64,000 bases of DNA from Euwallacea fornicatus. Lineage: Eukaryota; Arthropoda; Insecta; Coleoptera; Curculionidae. The notes under the pieces are model-generated. The model had not been told where the DNA came from. It ran no database searches and worked only from the letters and a program-made list of their open reading frames with translations. The position numbers were made by a program, and so were the translations under genes. Positions 56,062 through 64,000 of this stretch are shown in pieces (the first letter of the stretch is position 1; every line of letters starts with the position of its first letter). The stretch lies in the NCBI RefSeq assembly GCF_040115645.1, contig NC_089579.1, forward strand, positions 310,001-374,000, in the 5' to 3' direction.

Positions 56062-56326
56062 GTGGGGTAAAGACGAGGTTTGTAATTTAATTAGCATTTA
56101 TGAAGAAAGACCCTTGTTATGGAACAACCAAATTGAAGACTTCAAACTCAGAGACAAGAAAAATTAAGCATTAAGCATCAATGGCACAATGCTTGATTGT
56201 AGAATGGATGAAGTCCAACGAACAATTTATAACTTGAGGAATCAGGTAAGTAGGTATTCAGTTGAGTTCTTTTACCCAAAGATATTTATCAATACTTTGC
56301 AGTCAAAATGTAATTTATTTATATTA

Positions 56327-56375
<49 letters not shown>

Positions 56376-57715
56376 GGTACACTGTTATTATTATTGTTAT
56401 GTCTACATATATGTCGCAAGAACTGAAAAAGGCGAAGAAGTCGAAAAGCGGAATGGGGTCCAACGAAAAGCTTTATGGTAAATGGGCCTTTTTTGCAGCG
56501 ATCAGGTTCTTGGTCCCAGCCCTCGTCGTCAATGAATGTGTCGGAACCGACTTTCTCGGCGGTAAGCGCAACACGTCACATCTCTTTAAATTTGCTCTCT
56601 TTTTTATGATTTACGGACCCTGTATACGCCTATATTGCCATGGCGCCTCTCCAGCTAGCTCCATAAAAAAATGCTTTAAATTCATCTCGAACATCTTCCT
56701 GAGAAGCTCCAAAATTGTGATGATGTCCTGCCTCGAGTACGTTTCCATTTAAACTTTACTCACGCTATCTACCCGGCACAATCTAATGGAGTTCATCGTT
56801 TTCATAATCGACTAATCCAGGTGGCAAATAGCTTGAAGAAGCACTTTCTCCAGGCAAAAAATCATTATCAAGGGTACGTATTGCAAGTATGACATCCACC
56901 ACAGTCTTCAGACGCGAACGAACAGGGCTTCGAAGCACCCGAAATTTAATTGCGAATATGTCAAATCTGTTTTCTATAGTTCTGCGACTTCGTGACCGTC
57001 GACAGTTAAGAATTCCGTTCAAAGCAGGTTGGTTATGGAAAGGATAAGGCTTTAAACTATGACTTTTCATTGTAAAAGCGTCGTCTACAAGAAACCAGTA
57101 CGGCACAGGCATCGTTCGACAGCCCACATCTATGTAGATAAATTTACAATTTACATCTGTAACCGCCGAACAAAACAATTCTAAATATCACCTTGTAATT
57201 ACAATAATGACTCCCGCTGTGTTTTGGACCTCGCGTGACAATATGTTTACCGTCGGTCGTAACAAGACAGACCAGAAAATTCCATCGACCGTACTTGGGA
57301 GCTGAAATAAATTAATTGATGTACGTCGCTGTAATGTCGGTTTTGCTACAGGATGATGATATACGCGCGACAGCTGAGGTAGATACTGAGAATGTTAATC
57401 ATGACCTAAAGCCTTTCAACCGAGAAAGAAACAGGAACGTGAAGGTGACAATGAAAAAAACTCTTCAGGAGTGCAATCGAAATTCTGAACGATGAACCAG
57501 ATGAGTTCGTCAAATTTGGGCAATATGCGGCATTGGAATTGCGAAGCCTTAAGTCCGAACTGAGCAGAACAAGGCTGAGAAGTGAAATTCGGAAAATTAC
57601 CAATGAAGAACTCTTTGGCGCTCCTAACACATCGCTTTCTTCAGTGAACACACCGCTGACCTCACCGGCATTTTCTGCCGTGCATTCATCGGAGGATCCA
57701 AACCAACCTCAATAA
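56062..57715 (+). pseudogene. PIF/Harbinger second gene: MADF-domain protein, relic
   Basis: PIF/Harbinger elements carry a DNA-binding partner gene beside the transposase. Here the MADF start is DEVCNLISIYEERPLLW (56070-56120), then QIEDFKLRDKKN, a stop, and MDEVQRTIYNLRNQ ending at a GTAAGTAG donor (56250). The domain resumes at 56410 (SQELKKAKKSKSGMGSNEK, KWAFFAAIRFLV) after an intron damaged by a TA expansion. A later exon-like part (57352-57715, acceptor TTTGCTACAG) has one frameshift and then FVKFGQYAALELRSLKSEL, the usual C-terminal tail of such proteins. AATAAATAAATAA follows at 57750. Confidence 0.7.
56331..56372. repeat. (TA)n microsatellite
   Basis: A run of about 19-20 TA dinucleotides inside the MADF-gene intron or its damaged edge. 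It produces spurious alternating Ile-Tyr frames on both strands. Confidence 0.97.
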
Positions 57716-58290
57716 GGACAAGAATATGTCGACACATTTAATATAAATATAAATAAATAAATAATAATAATATAAAATTTATACTGAATTTTAATACCTA
57801 CATACGTTAATTACCTTTATAAACTGCTTCTTCGGTGTATTGTAGATTGCACGTGTTCCTTCTTCGGCTATTCTCTCTACGTTCTTATACATCTAGCAAT
57901 ACGAAATAAAGGTCGTAGACTGGAGTGCGACTCACCTGAATTTAAATGCGTTAATGAAACAATATTTAATCACATGTGAATTGTGTTTAACTTGCGTTTA
58001 AGTTACGTACCATTCACATGATGATATTTACTCACTCGATGCTAGAAAACACAATGCTGCTGTTATCCGGTCATGAGCAGAAATCGCAGCTCTCGGTTTT
58101 GTGTACATTTTGACCACTAATGGCCCAATTGAATCAATAATATATCGAAATTGCACCGCACTCATTCGTAGAAAGTTTCGAAATTGTTGCGCATCTTCAA
58201 TTCTTAATTCGCTCATCAATGTACAGCTCGCGTCTAATTCTGCCCTTCGATCAGTTCATGGCTTCAACCGACAACTACGTTTCCTTATTT
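56783..58290 (-). pseudogene. PIF/Harbinger transposase relic (HARBI1-like)
   Basis: Exon 1 (about 58290-58034) gives RRAELDASCTLMSELRIED, FRNFLRMSAVQF and AAISAHDRITAALCFLASS, then a GTGAGTAA donor. Exon 2 after TTTAAATTCAG (about 57938) gives SHSSLRPLFRIARC, a frameshift, and EEGTRAIYNTPKKQFIK before a GTAATTAA donor (57818). Exon 3 after TTTATTTCAG (57303) has KYGRWNFLVCLVTTDGKHI (first Asp), SGSHYCNYK, KFIYIDVGCR (second Asp) and RTIENRFDIFAIKFRVL (Glu). This order is diagnostic for Harbinger DDE nucleases. A frameshift and missing words around the second Asp show decay. The 500-base intron 2 contains the last exon of the MADF gene on the other strand. Confidence 0.8.
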
Positions 58291-58867
58291 ATTTATTTTT
58301 ATTTTTAATAAGGCAAAAGCAACAATAACCGTTCGCAGTTTCTCCGGATTAATCTTTTGGGAACCTTCAACATAGCTTTTGCCACATCCAGCGTCATGTG
58401 GAACTTCGCAGAACCTGAACGGTGGACACACTGTGGAGAGTATCTCTCGGCGACAGCTCCAACGGTGATATATATGTACTTTCCTGAGAGTTAAATTTTG
58501 TGAAACTATCTCTCAAATGAAGACTCATTTTCTAGAATTCTCGAGAGCGACTCGCACGAGTTACTCTCAAGTGGACTCGTGCCTTTAGAAGAGATGTTAG
58601 AGAAACGGTCCCACATGATTGTTTAATTACTTGATGCTATTAAAAGTATGGCGAATCGTTTTTAAAATACAGCTGACCCTCTTCCCTACTGGCTTTTCCT
58701 GGTCAAGTTTCATTATTTGGGCACAACTGTCATTGTAGCTCTATTAACTACCAATCACATTTTCTAGATTAACAATTAGGAAAGAACGACGGTTGTGCTG
58801 AGAGCGAACGCCTGATCCAAAACTGGAATTACTGCTCTTCCTACTGCTTACTCAGTGCTCATCCAGA
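58291..58867 (+). promoter_or_regulatory. Upstream region and 5' UTR of the wech-like gene
   Basis: About 580 bases between the Harbinger relic and the first coding exon. No ORF is supported. The last 80 bases before the ATG probably belong to the 5' UTR or lie near a splice acceptor (CTCATCCAG at 58858-58866). The transcription start is unknown. Confidence 0.4.
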
Positions 58868-61800
58868 ATGGCATCAAGCTTGTCAAGTGGCGGAATCGAC
58901 GACAATATTCAGGCTCTGGGGGACGCGCTCAACAATGAAGAACTCAAAGAAGTGATGCCTGAAGCATGTAATTTCTTTTCTGCCTAAACTTGAAGTATTT
59001 ACTTATCCACTCTGTTTCGTTCATTTCTTCTTCATTTGCAATAACGCCCCTCACTCCTCTAAAAGCTGTTGGAGGGGGCGTGTGGAATAATGCTCCATTG
59101 AGGCGCAATTCCCCCAAAGAAAGAAAGTGGGAATAATGAATAATCCACCTGATAGGAGGTATTTATTAATTTACATAATTGGTTTTTTATTCTCAGCAGT
59201 TCCGCCCAGTGTTAACGATAACCTCCATGCGGACGCCCGTCAGTTCTTCTCCGATACGAATGTGTCCTTCGACGAGGCATCGAGCCCTGCTTTAACCACG
59301 AGCCCCAATCCGCTGTACCCCCCAGTGTCGGGCCCATTTGATCCGCCTTTCCTCCAAGGTTTTTTGGTGGTGAGTTTTTTCAGTGCGTTTCTGAATCAGT
59401 ACCTCGTCTAAAATCAGTGAGAGATCTTTCCAGAATTGTTCCGGGTGCCGGCAAACTAACAAAGCGAGGGCGATATGTTATGACTGCAGAATATATCTGT
59501 GCGAAAAGTGCGTCAGTCGGCACTTAAGAGCGGGACCGACGAGTTTGCACACCGTCTACCATTTTGACGCGTTGGCCGAAAGGGTGTCACCCAGGAATAA
59601 CTGTCGGGTCGGCGCCCCAGGAGACCAATTTGAACAGGGACCCAACAGTGCCGACGCCGGTTCGACGTCAGATGGCACTGGAAGTACGGTCAATCACCAT
59701 CAAACCAGGGTACAGCCTTCAACATCACGAGCCGTGGGAGCCGAACGGCGCTCGGGCAGTGAGGATGGAGGGTCGACCGAGACCGTCTCAGCAGGGTCCA
59801 CCGATGATATATCTGTTCCAGAGAGCAGCTGTTTTGGGTCTTTTTCGGAGTCCATGACGAGTTTACTCACGTCCAGCACCGACTCAAACATATTTAAGAA
59901 CTTTTTCACTGCTCCCCAGGTGGTTTCGTTGGCGGAGTCGCAGGCGTTTCCCCCTTTCCAGTTGGGTCCTGTGAAGGAGGTTCTGGGGGAACCAGCTCGA
60001 ATGGCGCACGTCAGTAGCGTTGGACATGTCACCAGCAACCTGCCACCTTCGCAGCTGACGGTTTGTTCGCTCCACCAGGCAGAATTCAAATTTAGCTGCA
60101 GTCAGTGCTTCGAGCTCCTTTGTCCGGCTTGCGCATTTGAAAAGCATAAAGGCGAGTGAACATACGAGGATTTACAGATGTGCATGTGTTCTCTACAGGG
60201 TGTTTGAAGTCTCGTAATTTTATTTTAAAGAATTGATTAGCCACGTTACAAAAGCCGATTAAACGAAAGTAACGAAAAGTATATGATTTTTTTCAATTAT
60301 CGGTAAAAAGTTTTAATGATGTATCAGGAGGAAAGGAAGGATTATCAGCCGATTCGTAATAGCAGTCAGCATAACTCTCAAGACCTGAGCCCCGTTTTCG
60401 AATGATCGTCATAACCGCTTCAACACGGCTACAAAATTACCTGTTTCGTTAGAGTAAGGCATGCCATTCGTAAAGTCTTATAACTACGTATAAATCGAGA
60501 AGTGTCAGATCGGGTGACCGAAGAGGCCATGGAATAAGGCAACCATGACCCGTGCACCACCTGTTGTAATGACTCATAAGAAATGATATATGACTAACGC
60601 GAAGAACTACTGGTAGCAATTAGGTATTTGAGAAATAAATAATTGATAAATTGTCGAAAAAGTCATATCTCTCTTATTACGTGTACTAAATTAGGTAAAC
60701 AACTGTTGAACAATCATGATACAATTCGAATGTCTGAAAAAGACCTAAAAATTTCGTATATTTTTAGATCATCGACTCGTGTATTTTTCCCACAATCAAA
60801 ATGCACTGACAGAGTGTACCCGAAGACTGCTCAATGAGATCCAAAACTTGACCGCGCGCTTGGACAACATCACGTATGATCTCCACCACACATTAAATGA
60901 CATCGAGTACAGTACGTATTTAGCGACGATGGAAATAAAAAACGTCTTTGCTCGAGTGATGGAGGCCGTCGATAAGAAAAAGGAGGACTTGCTTCAGAAA
61001 GTGGAACAGATTCGCCAAGTAAAGCTCTCCAACACCACCTTGCAAATGGAGAATGTCCGTAAAACTTCTTCCGAGTAAGTTTCGCATCGTGGCCATCCAG
61101 AGGAACATTTGTGAAAAAGTTGGCCAGATGTGTGAAGATCTTTAAAATTTTCTTCTTCGAATCGTATCAAATATTCATGTGTAAGGTCGCGCTATCTCGT
61201 AGCTGTTTCCTTGGGAAACTCCACAAGGGGAAACTTTAGTCTAATACCACACTAGTTGTACTTGTCGTTTTCGTAGTAGCAATGGTAGGCATACCTAAGC
61301 AAAACACCCTTCGTGACATGCGTTTCGTTTAATGTAGTCTGGCCGACGCCACTGCGCTGTTGATCAACCCTAAGAGATTCACGAATTCATGGGAACATGC
61401 GGCGGTCAATCTCCAGATTAGCAAGACGCTGCATGAGACGAAGAGTATCGGTGAGTACTTCGGTCCTGATGGAGAGAATACCTTTTGTCCACATATCTAC
61501 TCGTAGGAGAATTAAAACCGCTCGAGGAGGCCCACGTCACGTTTGTAGGTCCCGCAGAGCAGATTTTGCAACATATCTCCATGTGGGGACAGTTAAGGGT
61601 GAACATCCCTCCGCAGGAAAAGGCGACGTTACTTCTCAAACGGCCCAAGCCCGATCTTTCACGCAGTTGTAAGTGTAAACACAATGAGACCCTGGTGACA
61701 CGTGAGAGGGTTTTTAACACAATTTTACTTTTAGTTCTTTAAACGCATTAAAGAAATTGAACTCAGTTTTCTTTCAATTTTTCACTTGTTTCTCAAAAGT

Positions 61801-62973
61801 AAAAGGCGTAAAACACGGAAAAATAACAGGAAAAATATTTAAAGGGCTTAAATCACAAAACCCTGTCCCTTGGAGTATGTCGCGTGCGATCTTCGGCTGC
61901 GAGAGCATTCTGACGGTCAAAAATTATGGAGAAACCCCCACGCGCATGATGGGCAAAGCGGGCAGCGGTCCGGGAGAGTTGTGCCGGCCGTGGGGGATCG
62001 CCATTAACACCATGGGCCAGATTGTGGTTGTCGACAGAAGCAACTCCAGAATTCAGGTAAATTACGAAAATACATATTTCGTCTCTTGTCACGACATTGA
62101 AGATCCGACTGATTTACGTATTTCGAAAGGTCTTCGACCCGAAGGGGAACTTCCTCTTCGAGTTCGGCTCTCACGGCAGCGGACACGGTGAATTCAATCG
62201 ACCGGCCGCGGTCGCCGTCACTCCCGGGAACCATCTGGTGGTGACAGATAAGGACAACCACAGAGTCCAAGTGTTCAGCTGGCGTGGAGAGTTTATGCAC
62301 ACCTTCGGCGAGCGGGGATCCAACGTCGGCCAGTTCTTATATCCGTGGGACGTGACCTGCGACACCCACGGCAACATCTTGGTGTCCGACACCCGGAATC
62401 ACCGCATTCAGCTTTTCAGCTGGAACGGCATATTTCTGGACAAGTTCGGAGATGAACTGAACATTCCGCGGCTGTTCGATTCACCCAGAGGAGTCACTTT
62501 TGACCCTCGCGGAAACATCATGTTCACCGATTTTAACATGCATCGCGTGGTTATCATCGACCGAATCACCAGAAGGGTGCGATACCTGGGCAAAGTAGGC
62601 TCAGACGAGGGCTACTTCAACCGTCCACAGGGGATCATTTGTGACGACCGGGGATGGTTTGTCGTAGCCGACTCGAAGAATTCTAGAATTCAAGTAATGT
62701 TTCACGTTAAAATCTAAACGTCCAAAGTTCCAAACTAAAACCGTTGGGAACATCTGGACGGCGAATGATCCTACATCTTTAAATCTGCTTAAAATGCACA
62801 TAGGTGCTCTTTCGTTCCAGGTGTTCAATAACAACGGTGACTTCATGTGGGCCGTAGGCCACAGTGGCAAAGTCGATCCCGGTGAATTCGACCGACCCAC
62901 CGACGTTGCTCTAGACCCGCAAGGCCACATCTACGTCCTCGATTTCGGCAACAATCGAATTCAAATCTTTTAA
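58868..62973 (+). CDS. wech: wech/LIN-41/TRIM71-type TRIM-NHL protein, nine exons
   Basis: Coding exons: 58868-58967, 59197-59369, 59434-60151, 60768-61074, 61338-61450, 61507-61668, 61800-62056, 62130-62693, 62821-62973. They total 2547 bases, 848 residues, close to fly Wech. Order: acidic start (MASSLSSGGIDDNIQ); no RING; B-box 1 (NCSGCRQTNKARAICYDC, LCEKCVSRH) at residues about 92-130; a Ser-rich linker; B-box 2 (SLHQAEFKFSCSQCFELLC) at about 305-340; a coiled coil in exon 4 (LLNEIQNLTARLDNIT, KKKEDLLQKVEQI); then six NHL repeats (RPWGIAINTMGQIVVVDRS, DKDNHRVQVF, PWDVTCDTHGNILVSDTRN, SPRGVTFDPRGNIMFTD, RPQGIICDDRGWFVVADSK, DFGNNRIQIF). NHL propellers of this family bind mRNA or partner proteins; fly Wech links integrin to talin/ILK in muscle attachment, LIN-41 represses mRNAs. 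Introns are in frame at all joins. The start of exon 7 is less sure (61845 is an alternative). Intron 3 is probably GC-AG. Confidence 0.9.
60152..60767 (+). other. Intron 3 of the wech-like gene, probable GC-AG type
   Basis: The donor reads AAAG|GCGAGT and the acceptor TTTTTAG|ATCATC. With this boundary the reading frame gives EKHKDHRLVYFS, the expected end of B-box 2 (H..H ligands). Using the nearby GTGAAC instead would shift the frame into a stop at about 60830. The intron carries a mariner relic. Confidence 0.7.
60194..60640 (-). mobile_element. Mariner C-terminal relic in wech-like intron 3
   Basis: One end is TACAGGGTGTTTGAAGTCTC at 60194. On the minus strand, translation gives PWPLRSPDLTLLDLYVV near 60500-60540 (third-Asp block) and VEAVMTIIRKRGSGLES nearer the end, matching the mariner tail. 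The same sequence occurs in the downstream duplicate, so the insertion came before the duplication. Confidence 0.7.
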
Positions 62974-63027
62974 TTCGTGAGAACTTGTGCTCAGACAAGA
63001 GGACTGACCCCACTGACGTTTTGCTAA

Positions 63028-64000
63028 TTGCAGTACGTACCTACCCGAAAGGTGCGTCAATCGACTCTTAAGAATACCACTCACGAGCTTCCGCCCCGTC
63101 TACCATTTTGACGCATCGGTCGAAAGAGCGTCACCCGACAACTTTCCGGTCAGCGCACCAAGAGCCCAATTTGAACGAAGATCCAGCAATGCGAACGTCA
63201 ACGCGACGTCAAGACGCAACGGAAGATCGATCGATCACCTTCAAACGAGGTTACAGCCTCCAACGTGCGAGCGAGCTGTGAGAGGTGAAAGGGGTTCGGG
63301 TAATGAGGTTGGAGGGTCAAGCGAGACCGTTTCACTGTCCACCGATGATATTCGACTTCTTTTGTCCGGCTTGGGTAACTAAAAAGCGTAAATGCAAGTC
63401 CATTTAGAGGACTTGGAGAGCACAGAGGGTTTTCGAAGTCTCGTAATTTTGTTTTTTAGGCCTGATCAGCTACGTTAAAAAGCCAGTTAAACAAAAAATA
63501 CCATAATGAAAGTTGCACGATAACAGATATGATTTTTCTTAATTATCGATAAAGAGTTTTGATAATATATTTTTGAGGAAAGTATTATGAGCCAATTCGT
63601 AATAGCGATCGGCATAACTTTCAAGATCTCAACCCTGTTTGCGAATCGTCATCACAACTGCTTCAAGACGATCACAAAATCTCGTATTTCGTTAGAGTAG
63701 GGCATGCCTTTCATAAAATCCTATAAATACTTGCAAGTCGAGAAGTGTCAGATCGGATGGGCGAACAGGCCGTGGAATGGAAGCACCACGACCCATGAAC
63801 TATCTGTTGTAGTGACTCACAATATGTGATATGTCGTGATTGTCATGAAGAAGCACTGGTAGCAATCGCATACCTGATAAATAAATAATCGAAATGCTTC
63901 ATTGGTAAATTGTTTAAAAATATCTTTGTTATTGCGCATACTAAATTGTGTAAAAAAACAACTGTCGAAGGCGAGTACTGAAGCATTTTAATGTCTTGAG
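63028..64000 (+). pseudogene. Partial tandem duplicate of wech-like exon 3 and intron 3
   Basis: From about 63028 the sequence aligns with 59484 onward: CCGTCTACCATTTTGACGC, GAAAG.GTCACCC, CCAATTTGAAC and GGAGGGTC.A.CGAGACCGT are shared in order. About 300 bases equal to 59818-60117 are missing, then TTTTGTCCGGCTTG resumes and the copy continues through the intron with its mariner relic (GAAGTCTCGTAATTTT, GAGAAGTGTCAGATCGG) to the window edge. Frameshifts and stops are frequent. Intron sequence shows a DNA-level duplication. The donor position is again GC (AAAT|GCAAGT). It lies 55 bases after the stop codon of the intact gene and in the same orientation. Confidence 0.88.

Noticed and set aside
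56272..56463. Minus-strand frame with an Ile-Tyr repeat
   Set aside because: It is produced by the (TA)n microsatellite.
59700..60147. Minus-strand frames of 87 and 129 codons
   Set aside because: They are antisense to exon 3 of the wech-like gene and lack splice context or motifs.

Overview
This window is nuclear DNA of an insect. Genes have short introns with GT-AG boundaries. One gene is a close relative of the arthropod TRIM-NHL gene wech/LIN-41. The rest is mostly transposons of families typical of insects: R1-clade and Jockey-like non-LTR elements, Tc1 and mariner elements including the DUF4817 type, PIF/Harbinger, pogo/Tigger and piggyBac. Host genes occupy only about 33.6-36.4 kb and 58.9-63.0 kb. 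I cannot fix the insect order from sequence alone; the density of short elements ending in TACAGGGTG would suit a beetle but does not prove it. I saw no prokaryotic features, tRNA, rRNA or CRISPR array.

Layout. 0-3.9 kb: Tc1, mariner and piggyBac relics inserted in one another. 3.9-8.0 kb: a minus-strand R1-clade element that has lost its endonuclease. 8.7-13.6 kb: a second, diverged R1-type element (minus) split by two inverted-repeat elements. 13.6-18.0 kb: the 5' end of a mariner interrupted by a plus-strand R1-clade element. 18.0-21.7 kb: unassigned DNA, a 5'-truncated R1 3' end and a mariner relic. 21.7-25.6 kb: the best-preserved R1-clade element, lying between blocks of the same pentamer repeat. 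26.0-30.0 kb: a nest of palindromic, pogo and Tc1 elements. 30.8-33.3 kb: mariner and Tc1 relics.

33.6-36.4 kb: an intact three-exon LysM-domain gene (LYSMD1/2 type, minus) and, diverging from it, a broken copy of LSM6 that still has an intron. 37-41 kb: quiet DNA, then two mariner deletion derivatives that keep opposite ends of a transposase. 42-53.2 kb: an 11-kb structure of nested inverted repeats containing damaged Tc1 and mariner genes. 53.4-55.4 kb: a Jockey-like reverse transcriptase relic and repeats. 55.8-58.3 kb: a PIF/Harbinger relic whose two genes interleave on opposite strands.

58.9-63.0 kb: a nine-exon wech/TRIM71-like gene (about 848 codons) with two B-boxes, a coiled coil and six NHL repeats. 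It uses one probable GC-AG intron. Directly downstream lies a decayed partial duplicate of its third exon and third intron, running to the window edge.

I found no convincing new multi-gene system. The most unusual structures are the partial wech duplication, the R1-clade element inside a (TRAGG)n pentamer array with a 40-bp higher-order period, the nested palindromes at 42-53 kb with an unusually conserved 190-bp core, and the interleaved Harbinger genes.
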